A DNA stretch of 64,000 nt, from positions 758,001-822,000 of the forward strand of contig NC_011565.1 of the NCBI RefSeq assembly GCF_000010645.1. The letters run 5' to 3'. The number at the start of each line of letters is the position of its first letter. Position 1 is the stretch's first letter. This document shows, piece after piece, positions 1 to 8,608 of this stretch. The notes below the pieces were generated by a model. That model searched no databases, was not told the DNA's origin, and saw nothing but the letters and a program-made list of their open reading frames with translations. Both the position numbers and the translations under genes were made by a program. The DNA comes from Candidatus Azobacteroides pseudotrichonymphae genomovar. CFP2. Lineage in GTDB: Bacteria; Bacteroidota; Bacteroidia; Bacteroidales; Azobacteroidaceae.

Positions 1-1650
1 CTTGTCTATAATCAATTTGCATATGAGCTTAAGGCAGTTATGCAGGAAATCAGTAATTTAGATACAATAGCTCTTTGTAAAGCAATAAATATTAGTTTGG
101 AGGAATGTCGGAAGAGATTGGAGGATATAAAAGATAAGTACAAAAATCCGGGTTATTCTCCTTATACATTGCAAGTTTTTTTAGATCAACTAGGGAACAA
201 AGAATGTAGCATTTTTCAAGAGTTTACATATAAATTTCCAGGATTTTATGTTCAAAAGAGGGCTATTAGAAAATATGTTTATCCTTATGCATCTCATGTG
301 TTGGGTTATATTTCTGAAGTGGATAGACAAAATATTGTTAATGATTCTTATTATCAGGTTGGTGATTATATTGGAAAAACAGGGGTTGAATGTTCTTATG
401 AAGAACATTTGAGGGGTAAAAAGGGGTTTGAAATATTGTTACGTAATGCTAAAGGATATATTGAAGGGAAATATGAAAATGGTGTACATGATATTGTTCC
501 GACACAAGGGGAAAATTTGACCCTTTCTATTGATATCGATTTACAAACATACGGGGAAGAATTGATGCGTAATAAATTGGGAACAATTATTATGATAGAG
601 CCTCAAACAGGAGAGATTCTTTGTATGATTTCTTCTCCCACTTACGACCCTTCTATTTTAGTTGGGAAACAATTCGGCAAATCTTTTGCTAGTTTAGTTC
701 AAAATCCTTATAAACCATTATTTAACAGAGCTTTAAGTGGAAGTTATCCTCCAGGTTCCACTTTTAAAATGGCACAAGGTTTGGCTTTTTTGCAAGAAGG
801 GATTATCACCTCCAATACAGTGTATTCTTGTCACAATGGATGGCCAATTGGTAGAGGGCGTCCAGCATGTCATAGTCATGATTCGCCTTTAACTTTAGCA
901 TCAGCTATTGGAACGAGTTGTAATTCTTATTTTTGTTGGGGATTAAAAGCTATGATTGAAAATAAAAAGTACGGTTCTATGCGGAATGCTATAGACAAAT
1001 GGAGAGATTTTATGGTATTACAGGGTTTTGGTTATCCTTTAGGAGTGGATCTGCCTGGAGAAAGGAGAGGGATGATACCGAATAGTCAATATTATGACGA
1101 AATGTATAGAAAAAATTGGAATGTATTTTCGGTTATTTCTATTGCTATTGGACAGGGAGAAGTTGCACTTTCACCTATTCAGATATGTAATTTAGCTACT
1201 ACTATTGCTAATAGAGGCTATTTTTATATACCTCATGTTGTCAAAAAAATATCGAATGCTCAATTGGATGGGATATATTTATGTCCTCATTATACAGGTG
1301 TAGAATCGCAACATTATTCGCCAATTATAGAAGGGATGCGTTTAGCTGTAACAAATGGGACCTGTAGTTTGGCTAATATTCCAGATATAGCTGTGTGTGG
1401 TAAAACTGGTACTGCTCAAAATAGCGGGAGGGACCATTCTATTTTTATGGGTTTTGCACCTATGGATAATCCTAAGATAGCTATTCTTGTGTTTATTGAG
1501 AATGGAGGTTTTGGTACTTCTTGTGCAGTTCCTATAGGTAGATTGATGATTCAAAAATATCTTAAAGATACGATTCCATGTAGTGATGAATGGATAGAAA
1601 ATAGTATCAAAAATATGGTAATCTTACGACGTGTTGTACGGAAAAAATAG
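1..1650 (+). CDS. mrdA: Penicillin-binding protein 2 (peptidoglycan transpeptidase), 5' end outside window
   Basis: Class B penicillin-binding protein that cross-links lateral-wall peptidoglycan at the inner membrane together with RodA. The frame is open from base 1 and the first codons already match the dimerisation domain, so the start lies upstream and the ATG at 40 is internal. Visible transpeptidase motifs are the active-site SxxK (STFK, Ser codon at 757), the SxN motif (SCN, 916-924) and the KTG box (1402-1410). About 549 codons are present, most of a normal PBP2 of roughly 600 or more; the missing part would hold the cytoplasmic tail and membrane anchor. It overlaps rodA by 20 bases, which supports co-transcription and a joint role in elongation. 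The identification is secure; only the N-terminus is unseen. Confidence 0.95.
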   Translation, partial: LVYNQFAYELKAVMQEISNLDTIALCKAINISLEECRKRLEDIKDKYKNPGYSPYTLQVFLDQLGNKECSIFQEFTYKFPGFYVQKRAIRKYVYPYASHVLGYISEVDRQNIVNDSYYQVGDYIGKTGVECSYEEHLRGKKGFEILLRNAKGYIEGKYENGVHDIVPTQGENLTLSIDIDLQTYGEELMRNKLGTIIMIEPQTGEILCMISSPTYDPSILVGKQFGKSFASLVQNPYKPLFNRALSGSYPPGSTFKMAQGLAFLQEGIITSNTVYSCHNGWPIGRGRPACHSHDSPLTLASAIGTSCNSYFCWGLKAMIENKKYGSMRNAIDKWRDFMVLQGFGYPLGVDLPGERRGMIPNSQYYDEMYRKNWNVFSVISIAIGQGEVALSPIQICNLATTIANRGYFYIPHVVKKISNAQLDGIYLCPHYTGVESQHYSPIIEGMRLAVTNGTCSLANIPDIAVCGKTGTAQNSGRDHSIFMGFAPMDNPKIAILVFIENGGFGTSCAVPIGRLMIQKYLKDTIPCSDEWIENSIKNMVILRRVVRKK

Positions 1651-3112
1651 TGTTTGGAATACTCTTGATTGGTTGACTGTCAGAGTTTACCTGGTATTAG
1701 TGCTAATAGGGTGGTTTTGTATTTATGCAGCCAGTTATGAATGTAATACTGGTAGATTTGATTTTTCAAATCGAGCAAGTATGCAAATGGTTTGGATACT
1801 TTCTTCTTTGTGTATTGCTTTTGTGTTATTGATGATAGAGGGTAATTGGTATGAAGTATTTGCTTTTGGTATATATATTGCCGTTATGCTCTTGTTGATA
1901 GTTACTGTGTTTGTGGCAACACCTATTAAAGGTTCTTGTTCATGGCTTACATTAGGAGCTGTAAGGATACAGCCAGCTGAGTTTGCTAAGTTCGCTACCG
2001 CTTTAGCCGTGGCAAAGGTAATGGGTAGATATCAGTTTGATATATCAAAGAAACGAAGTATAATAAGTTTATTAGGTTTGGTTTTTTTACCTATTTCATT
2101 GATTTTGTTACAACGAGAAACAGGTTCTGCTTTAGTTTTTTTTGTTTTCTTTTTGGTCTTTTATCGTGAAGGGATGTCTGGCAAGATATTACTTATTGGT
2201 TTTTCTGCTGCTTTGATTTTTGTTTTGGTTGTTCGTTTCCCATTCGTTGTAGTATCGAGTATTTCTTGTGGTGAGTTATTAGGGATGGGATTTATTATCT
2301 TTTGTGTTATGGGTCTTTTGTTACAGTACAATTATTCAAGAGAACTGAAGCATGTAAAATATTTATTTTGTGCTGTTTTAGGAACCACCGTTGTTTCCAT
2401 ATCGATGTTTTTGTTTACAAGTTTTAATGTATATTGGATTATTTTATCCTTTTTTGTTTCTATCTGTTTCTATTTTTTATTTCTATTCATGAAGAATAGA
2501 TTTTCTATTTATCTATGGATTGTTCTGTTTATCATTGGTTCTTTCTCCTTTTTATATTCTACTGATTATATTTTTGACAATGTATTAGAACTTCACCAAA
2601 AAAATCGTGTACAAGTAGCATTGGGAATAATAGATGATCCAAGAGGTGCCGGGTATAATGTGAATCAATCCAAAATAGCTATTGGTTCTGGTGGTTTTAA
2701 AGGCAAGGGTTATCTAAGAGGCACTCAAACCGAGTTAAAGTATGTACCAGAACAGGAAACTGATTTTATTTTTTGTACACTTGGTGAAGAGATGGGGTTT
2801 ATTGGTTCTGTTACAGTATTAGTCTTATTTTTGATTTTAATCATACGTTTGGTATGGTTGGCGGAAAAGCAACAACGTGTTTTTATTCGCGTATATGGTT
2901 ATTCGGTTGCTTGTATTATTTTTTTTCACTTTGCCATTAATATAGGTATGGTACTTGGTATTACTCCGGTGATTGGTATCCCTTTGTCGTTTCTTAGTTA
3001 TGGAGGATCTTCTTTGTGGTCTTTTACAATCCTTTTGTTTATCTTCCTTCGTTTGGATACTTCTAAACGATTTGGGAAGGGTGATTTATTAAAATTTAAA
3101 TTTAGTACTTAG
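1631..3112 (+). CDS. rodA: Rod shape-determining protein RodA (SEDS glycosyltransferase)
   Basis: SEDS-family polytopic membrane protein that polymerises lipid II glycan strands during elongation and works with PBP2. The 493-residue product has many hydrophobic segments, the early stretch PIKGSCSWLTLGAVRIQPAE and a C-terminal SEDS signature (GIPLSFLSYGGSS). The start is a GTG at 1631 inside the 3' end of mrdA; no ATG occurs in frame for about 50 codons, so GTG or the adjacent TTG must be used. Compared with short proteobacterial RodA it carries extra hydrophobic material in the middle, as I recall for Bacteroidetes homologues. It is followed by a gene remnant, so the transcript probably ends here. 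Confidence 0.95.
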   Translation: MLYGKNSVWNTLDWLTVRVYLVLVLIGWFCIYAASYECNTGRFDFSNRASMQMVWILSSLCIAFVLLMIEGNWYEVFAFGIYIAVMLLLIVTVFVATPIKGSCSWLTLGAVRIQPAEFAKFATALAVAKVMGRYQFDISKKRSIISLLGLVFLPISLILLQRETGSALVFFVFFLVFYREGMSGKILLIGFSAALIFVLVVRFPFVVVSSISCGELLGMGFIIFCVMGLLLQYNYSRELKHVKYLFCAVLGTTVVSISMFLFTSFNVYWIILSFFVSICFYFLFLFMKNRFSIYLWIVLFIIGSFSFLYSTDYIFDNVLELHQKNRVQVALGIIDDPRGAGYNVNQSKIAIGSGGFKGKGYLRGTQTELKYVPEQETDFIFCTLGEEMGFIGSVTVLVLFLILIIRLVWLAEKQQRVFIRVYGYSVACIIFFHFAINIGMVLGITPVIGIPLSFLSYGGSSLWSFTILLFIFLRLDTSKRFGKGDLLKFKFST

Positions 3113-3121
3113 TAAGGAAAG

Positions 3122-3238
3122 TCGGTTGCTTTTGACTTGGAAACTCATCGAGGATATGATGCTGACCATCCACGTGTAATAAGTGATGTAGGAAAGGCTA
3201 GTGTCTCTATTTGTTCACTTGAAGATATGAAAATATTA
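3122..3238 (+). pseudogene. Fragment of methylmalonyl-CoA mutase large subunit gene (mutB remnant)
   Basis: About 117 bases here translate to a piece of MutB ([19 protein letters not shown] and onward to SLEDMKIL). They match the intact mutB of this window, at roughly 43575-43692 on the minus strand, at nearly every base. Read against mutB I count about five substitutions, all to A (four G to A, one C to A). Similarity stops abruptly on both sides and there is no start codon or full frame, so no protein is made. It lies between rodA and the epimerase gene, which belongs to the same pathway. It is either a short duplicative insertion or the last trace of a second mutB copy. The identity is clear; the mechanism is inference. 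Confidence 0.9.
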
Positions 3239-3341
3239 GATGAAAACAGTTGGAATTAAATTCCTTAATGTGAATGAAAAATGGTAATTTTACGACTTCA
3301 CTTTATAAAAGTGTATTAATTAATAATTAAATTGTTGTTTT

Positions 3342-3740
3342 ATGGATATTTCTCGCATTGAGCATATTGGGATTGCTGTGAAAAATATTAAGGACAGTCT
3401 TCCTTATTATGAAGGGATATTAGGATTAAAATGTTATAGTATAGAAGAAGTAGTAAATCAAAAAGTAAGGACCGCGTTTTTTAAAGTAGGAGAAACAAAA
3501 ATTGAATTGTTAGAACCTATTTCTGATGAATCTACTATCGCAAAGTTTATTAAGAAAAAAGGAGAAGGGATACACCATATTGCATTTGCTGTTCCGAATA
3601 TAGATACTGCATTAATTGAAGTGGAATTAAAAGGTGTTCAAGTGATAGATAAGTTATCTCGTAAAGGTGCTGAAGGGTTGAAAATAGCTTTTTTGCATCC
3701 GAAATCAACAAGGAATATATTAACAGAATTATGTCAGTAA
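3342..3740 (+). CDS. mce: Methylmalonyl-CoA epimerase
   Basis: Interconverts (R)- and (S)-methylmalonyl-CoA, linking the mutase product to the decarboxylase substrate. The 132-residue product is a glyoxalase/VOC fold protein of normal family length: it opens with IEHIGIAVKNI, has a central GIHHIAFAV metal-binding strand and ends with HPKSTRNILTELCQ. The His of IEHIG, the His pair of GIHHIA and the Glu of LTELC fit the known metal ligands. The gene is 71 bases upstream of the decarboxylase alpha subunit gene in the same direction, the usual Bacteroidales arrangement. The ATG at 3342 is the only sensible start. Confidence 0.95.
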   Translation: MDISRIEHIGIAVKNIKDSLPYYEGILGLKCYSIEEVVNQKVRTAFFKVGETKIELLEPISDESTIAKFIKKKGEGIHHIAFAVPNIDTALIEVELKGVQVIDKLSRKGAEGLKIAFLHPKSTRNILTELCQ

Positions 3741-3811
3741 GAGTTGTATAGAGTTAACTCTATAGGTGTAAGAGTATTATCTTTAATTAAAATAGTGATT
3801 AAAAAGGTTTT

Positions 3812-5365
3812 ATGAGTAATCAATTAGATAAGATAAGAGAACTTATTGAATTAAGAACGAAAGCTCGGTTGGGTGGTGGGGAGAAAGCTATAGATAAGCA
3901 ACATTCACAAGGCAAACACACTGCTCGCGAACGTATTATGATGTTGGTTGATGAAGGAAGTTTTGAAGAATTAGATATGTTTGTACAGCATCGGTGTGTT
4001 AATTTTGGAATGAGGGAAAAGACCTTTCTTGGTGATGGCGTTGTCACTGGATATGGTACGGTTGCGGGGCGTTTGGTATATATTTTTGCTCAAGACTTTA
4101 CGGTTGTTGGGGGTTCGTTATCTGAAACAATGGCAGGAAAAATCTGTAAAGTGATAGATTTAGCTATGCAAATGGGAGCTCCTGTTGTTGGTTTGAATGA
4201 TTCGGGAGGGGCTCGAATACAAGAAGGTATTAATGCTTTAGCAGGTTATGCTGAAATATTTCAACGTAATATTCTTGCTTCTGGGATGATACCTCAGATT
4301 TCTACTATACTTGGTCCTTGTGCTGGTGGAGCTGTTTATTCCCCAGCTTTGACTGATTTTATAATTATGGACAGAGGAACAAGTTACATGTTTCTTACAG
4401 GACCAAAGGTTGTAAAGACTGTTACAGGAGAAGATGTAACTCAAGAGCAACTAGGAGGAGCAGATGTACATGCAAGTCGTTCTGGTGTTTCGCATTTTGT
4501 CGTGGAAAGTTGCGAAGAAGGAATTGTACTTATTCGTAAATTGCTAAGTTTCCTTCCTCAAAATAATTTGGAAGAGCCCCCTATTGTTCCAAATGACGAT
4601 CCTATCGATCGTTTAGATGAGGTTTTAAATGAAATAATCCCAGATAGTCCAAATAAGCCTTATGATATGTATGAAGTGATAGGATCAATTGTGGATAAGG
4701 GTGAATTTTTGGAAGTACATGCAGATTATGCTTGTAATATTATTATTGGTTTTGCTCGGTTTAATGGTCGTTCAGTTGGTATTGTTGCAAATCAACCCAA
4801 AACATTGGCAGGAGTATTAGACATCAATGCGTCTAGAAAAGCTGCTCGTTTTGTGCGTTTTTGTGATGCTTTTAATATTCCTATTGTTACATTAGTAGAT
4901 GTACCGGGATTCCTTCCTGGGACAGGTCAGGAGTATGGGGGTGTAATTATTCACGGAGCTAAGTTACTTTATGCATATGGGGAAGCGACTGTTCCCAAGG
5001 TGACTGTTACTTTACGTAAATCTTATGGGGGTGCTCATATTGTAATGAGTTGCAAACAATTACGAGGGGATATGAACTACGCATGGCCAAGTGCCGAAAT
5101 TGCCGTAATGGGTAGTGCAGGGGCCGTAGAGATTCTCTACGCAAAAGAAGCTAAAGATTCGGATAACCCTGAAAAAGTATTGACAGAAAAAAAAGATGAG
5201 TATACAAAAGTTTTTGCTAATCCTTATAATGCAGCTAAATATGGTTATATAGATGATGTTATTGAACCGAGGAATACTCGATTCCGTATAATACGTGCTT
5301 TACAACAGTTGTCTACAAAAAAACAGACTAATCCAGCAAAAAAACATGATAATTTGCCATTATAA
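3812..5365 (+). CDS. mmdA: Methylmalonyl-CoA decarboxylase alpha subunit / propionyl-CoA carboxylase beta-type carboxyltransferase
   Basis: Cytoplasmic carboxyltransferase that moves the carboxyl group of methylmalonyl-CoA to the biotin on the carrier subunit, releasing propionyl-CoA. The 517-residue product covers both halves of the carboxyltransferase fold. The N-terminal half has ARERI, the [10 protein letters not shown] oxyanion loop and [13 protein letters not shown]; the C-terminal half has [13 protein letters not shown] and the second acyl-CoA site around [12 protein letters not shown]. Length and motifs match MmdA/PccB. It heads a run with oadG-like, biotin-carrier and beta-subunit genes, which favours the sodium-pumping decarboxylase over an ATP-dependent carboxylase; no biotin carboxylase gene is seen here. 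Confidence 0.95.
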   Translation: MSNQLDKIRELIELRTKARLGGGEKAIDKQHSQGKHTARERIMMLVDEGSFEELDMFVQHRCVNFGMREKTFLGDGVVTGYGTVAGRLVYIFAQDFTVVGGSLSETMAGKICKVIDLAMQMGAPVVGLNDSGGARIQEGINALAGYAEIFQRNILASGMIPQISTILGPCAGGAVYSPALTDFIIMDRGTSYMFLTGPKVVKTVTGEDVTQEQLGGADVHASRSGVSHFVVESCEEGIVLIRKLLSFLPQNNLEEPPIVPNDDPIDRLDEVLNEIIPDSPNKPYDMYEVIGSIVDKGEFLEVHADYACNIIIGFARFNGRSVGIVANQPKTLAGVLDINASRKAARFVRFCDAFNIPIVTLVDVPGFLPGTGQEYGGVIIHGAKLLYAYGEATVPKVTVTLRKSYGGAHIVMSCKQLRGDMNYAWPSAEIAVMGSAGAVEILYAKEAKDSDNPEKVLTEKKDEYTKVFANPYNAAKYGYIDDVIEPRNTRFRIIRALQQLSTKKQTNPAKKHDNLPL

Positions 5366-5394
5366 TTTAAAGATTAGTAGTAATTCTTGATTTT

Positions 5395-6357
5395 ATGTTT
5401 AGAGTTAAATACAAAACATACAAAATAGTGCTAGTTTGTTTATTGGTATTTTATATGATTCCCAAAGTCCAAGCACAGTGTACAGCCGCCCTCAAAATTA
5501 ATGAAATATTAGTTATTAATGAAGATAATTTTATTGACGATTATGGGAAAAGATCTCCGTGGATAGAGATCTATAATTCTGCTTCTGGAACAGTTAATAT
5601 TGCAGGATGTTTCCTAACTAATGATATTAATGAGCCGAGAAAGTATATGGTACCCAAAGGTGATATTTTGACTAAAATTAAACCTCGTCAGCATATTCTT
5701 TTTTGGGCAGATAATATTACTACACATGGGACTTTTCATTTAAATTTTACATTGAATCCGGATGAAGCAAATTTTATTGCTCTTTTTGATTCAGATGGAA
5801 AAACTTTGATTGATTCAGTTACTATTCCTGTTGGACAACGAGCAAATATTAGTTATGGTTTAGTGGAAGATGGTTGGGACCAAAAACGTTTGGAAAAAGA
5901 AATTAAACTAAATTCATCTTATAAGAGTGGCAATAAACTCTGGGTTTATTATGAAAAAGTAACTCCTAATTCTAATAACAGGATATTAGATGCTAATAGT
6001 AAGATAGATAATCTTGAAAAAAATGACAATGGGGGTGTTGGGATGACATTAACTGCAATGTCTGTAGTATTTGGTGGACTCATTGTATTATATTTAATAT
6101 TTAAGGTTGTAGGGAGAGTAGCGATATTATTGAGTACTCGTCGCACTATATTGGCATCAGGAATTACTAAGGAGGAACTAAAGAATATTGCTCAACCTTC
6201 TGGAGAAATTTTTGCTGCCATTGCTATGGCTATTTACGAGGCTACCGAAATGCATGACGAAGAAAATACAATTATCACTATTAAAAATACGGCACGAAAT
6301 TATTCTCCTTGGAATTCTAAAATATATATGTTAAGAGAAACTCCTAGTAAAAAATGA
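5395..6357 (+). CDS. OadG-family decarboxylase gamma/delta subunit with secreted lamin-tail domain
   Basis: Membrane subunit expected to hold the decarboxylase complex together. The 320-residue product has three visible parts. Residues 1-28 form a signal peptide ending near PKVQAQ. Residues about 33-150 match a lamin-tail (LTD) beta-sandwich (KINEILVINEDNF, WIEIYN, FIALFDSDGKTLIDSV). One membrane helix lies near residues 215-245, starting GVGMTLTAMSVVFGG in typical OadG fashion, and a cytoplasmic tail follows. The LTD would face the periplasm. This fusion is known among Bacteroidales OadG proteins, but the LTD has no assigned role. The stop overlaps the next start (ATGA at 6354), so it is translationally coupled to the biotin carrier. 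Confidence 0.87.
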   Translation: MFRVKYKTYKIVLVCLLVFYMIPKVQAQCTAALKINEILVINEDNFIDDYGKRSPWIEIYNSASGTVNIAGCFLTNDINEPRKYMVPKGDILTKIKPRQHILFWADNITTHGTFHLNFTLNPDEANFIALFDSDGKTLIDSVTIPVGQRANISYGLVEDGWDQKRLEKEIKLNSSYKSGNKLWVYYEKVTPNSNNRILDANSKIDNLEKNDNGGVGMTLTAMSVVFGGLIVLYLIFKVVGRVAILLSTRRTILASGITKEELKNIAQPSGEIFAAIAMAIYEATEMHDEENTIITIKNTARNYSPWNSKIYMLRETPSKK

Positions 6358-6770
6358 AAAGTTTTAAATATACAATCAATGGGAATGTTTATAAGGTAGT
6401 TATAAATAGAATAGAAGATACTACTGCAGATGTTGAGGTGAATGGTACACCTTACAAAGTAGAAATGAATAAGCCTGCAAAAAAGCACGTAATAACAATT
6501 AATCGTCCTGTACAGACTGTTGCACCTCCTGTTACTCGTCCACAGCCTTTGGCAAATGTAAGTGCTTTGCATTCTCCATTGCCTGGAATAGTGCTTGATT
6601 TGTTTTGTAAAAGAGGGGATATTGTAAAAAAAGGCCAAAAACTATTAATTTTAGAAGCTATGAAAATGGAGAATGTTATCAATTCGGATAGGGATGGAGT
6701 GATAAAAGAGATAAAAGTTAGTAAGGGAGATTCTGTATTAGAGGGTGCATCCCTTGTAATAATTGGATAA
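6354..6770 (+). CDS. mmdC: Biotin carboxyl carrier subunit of methylmalonyl-CoA decarboxylase
   Basis: Carries the carboxyl group on biotin between the carboxyltransferase and the sodium-pumping beta subunit. The 138-residue product has an N-terminal region resembling the association domain of carrier subunits, a short proline-rich linker at about residues 52-66 (RPVQTVAPPVTRPQP), and a C-terminal biotinyl domain with the EAMKMEN site; Lys104 is the expected biotinylation residue. It overlaps the upstream gene by four bases. The downstream beta-subunit gene begins within five bases of its stop, so the genes are clearly one operon. Confidence 0.95.
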   Translation: MKSFKYTINGNVYKVVINRIEDTTADVEVNGTPYKVEMNKPAKKHVITINRPVQTVAPPVTRPQPLANVSALHSPLPGIVLDLFCKRGDIVKKGQKLLILEAMKMENVINSDRDGVIKEIKVSKGDSVLEGASLVIIG

Positions 6771-6774
6771 TACT

Positions 6775-7929
6775 ATGGATTTTTTATCATTTTTGGGAGA
6801 AAACCTTGAAATTTTTTGGACCTATACTGGTGTTGCTAATGTAACTGTTGGACATATCATTATGATTTTTGTCGGTCTAATTTTTATTTATTTAGCTATT
6901 GTCAAAGAATTTGAACCTATGCTTTTAATTCCAATTGGCTTCGGTATTTTGGTTGGAAATATTCCTTTCAAGGATGCAGGTTTACAGTTGGGGATATACG
7001 AAGAAGGTTCTGTTTTGAATATTCTTTACCAAGGGGTAGTACAGGGTTGGTATCCGCCTATTATTTTTTTGGGTATTGGTGCAATGACTGACTTTTCAGC
7101 TCTTATATCTAATCCTAAGTTAATGTTGATTGGTGCTGCTGCTCAGTTTGGTATTTTTGGTGCTTATATTTTGGCTTTTATAATTGGTTTTGCACCTGAC
7201 CAGGCAGGTGCAATTGGAATCATTGGTGGGGCAGATGGTCCTACTGCAATATTCCTTTCCTCTAAACTTGCTCCCAATTTGATGGGAGCTATTGCTATTT
7301 CAGCTTATTCTTATATGGCTTTAATACCAGTGATACAGCCTCCTATTATGCGGTTGCTTACTACAAAAAAAGAAAGGCTTATTCGCATGAAACCTCCTCG
7401 AGTAGTTTCTCATACAGAAAAGATATTATTTCCCATTTTTGGATTATTGTTAACTTGTTTTCTTGTCCCTTCGGGACTTCCGTTATTGGGAATGTTATTT
7501 TTTGGTAATCTGTTAAAGGAATCTGGGGTTACTCGTCGTTTGGCAGAAACTGCTCGTGGCCCGTTAATTGATACAGTTACTATTTTATTAGGAATAACTG
7601 TGGGTGCTTCTACACAAGCAACGCAATTTTTAACGTTGGATTCTGTAAAGATTTTTGTTTTAGGAGCTTTATCCTTTGTTATTGCTACTACTGCGGGTAT
7701 TTTGTTTGTTAAGTTTTTCAACTTCTTTTTGAAGAAGGATAATAAAATTAATCCTTTGATTGGGAATGCAGGTGTTTCGGCCGTTCCAGACTCAGCACGT
7801 ATTTCTCAAATAGTGGGATTAGGATATGATTCCACTAATTATTTGCTAATGCATGCTATGGGTCCAAATGTAGCAGGGGTAATTGGTTCAGCAGTGGCTG
7901 CAGGTGTTTTACTTGGCTTTCTTGGATAA
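6775..7929 (+). CDS. mmdB: Sodium ion-translocating decarboxylase beta subunit
   Basis: Integral membrane subunit (OadB/MmdB/GcdB family) that decarboxylates carboxybiotin and pumps sodium outward. From the ATG at 6775 the product is 384 residues, normal for the family; a TTG twelve bases earlier would overlap the previous gene and is less likely. The sequence is highly hydrophobic and carries the family core GIIGGADGPTAIF, which contains the conserved Asp of the sodium path, and a second conserved stretch near the end (NYLLMHAMGPNVAGVIGSA). It completes a four-gene decarboxylase operon. The complex would conserve the energy of propionate formation as a sodium gradient. Confidence 0.95.
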   Translation: MDFLSFLGENLEIFWTYTGVANVTVGHIIMIFVGLIFIYLAIVKEFEPMLLIPIGFGILVGNIPFKDAGLQLGIYEEGSVLNILYQGVVQGWYPPIIFLGIGAMTDFSALISNPKLMLIGAAAQFGIFGAYILAFIIGFAPDQAGAIGIIGGADGPTAIFLSSKLAPNLMGAIAISAYSYMALIPVIQPPIMRLLTTKKERLIRMKPPRVVSHTEKILFPIFGLLLTCFLVPSGLPLLGMLFFGNLLKESGVTRRLAETARGPLIDTVTILLGITVGASTQATQFLTLDSVKIFVLGALSFVIATTAGILFVKFFNFFLKKDNKINPLIGNAGVSAVPDSARISQIVGLGYDSTNYLLMHAMGPNVAGVIGSAVAAGVLLGFLG

Positions 7930-8156
7930 AAAAGGGGGGAGAGATAGGAGAGATAATATAAATTCAATATGAATTTCGATAAATAGAGGTATTCTTTTGT
8001 TTGTTTGAATTGATTTTTTATATTTGTTTTTGCATTCGAGTTTTTAGAACAGTTTTTATTTCTTGTGAGTGTTTTTTTCGGTTAGGTAATAAAATCTGCA
8101 ATAATTCTCTTGTGTGGGAGTTTAATTCTATTTTTTTTAATTTATATTTTATAGTG

Positions 8157-8453
8157 ATGAACATTTTTATTGCAGGTTTGAGTTTTAGATTGAATGATGA
8201 TGATTTAAAAAATCTTTTTGAGTCTTATGGGACTGTTAGTTCAGCAAGAGTGATTATTGATCGTCAAACGAGTAGATCTAAAGGTTATGGGTTTGTGGAA
8301 ATGGAAGACGATGAGGAAGCAAGAAAAGCTATTGCTGAATTGAATGGTAGTGAATTTGATGAAAGAACAATTTCTGTATCTGAAGCTCGTCCGAAGGAAA
8401 AAAGGAGTGGTTTTATGAATGATAATAGAGGTGAATATAATCGTAATAGGTAG
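8157..8453 (+). CDS. RRM-type RNA-binding protein
   Basis: Small single-domain RNA-binding protein of 98 residues. The RNA recognition motif fills residues 1-78 with both signatures: RNP2 near the start (IFIAGL) and RNP1 (SKGYGFVEM) near residue 42. A basic, glycine/asparagine-rich tail (RNDN-like, NRGEYNRNR) follows. Such proteins are common in Bacteroidetes and cyanobacteria and may act as general RNA chaperones; the target is unknown. The ATG at 8157 places RNP2 at the N-terminus as in relatives; the frame is open further upstream but that stretch shows no domain. It is transcribed alone. Confidence 0.9.
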   Translation: MNIFIAGLSFRLNDDDLKNLFESYGTVSSARVIIDRQTSRSKGYGFVEMEDDEEARKAIAELNGSEFDERTISVSEARPKEKRSGFMNDNRGEYNRNR

Positions 8454-8608
8454 CAATTATTTTTTTTGTAAAACTATTGAGAGGCGAGTCTATATGATTT
8501 GTCTCTTTTCTTTTTTTAAGATATCAGAGCAATTTTCTATTTAGAAATTTTCTTTAACCGTTGTTAAGTATTTTAATTTCTATATAATATAATTTCCGTT
8601 GTAAACAG

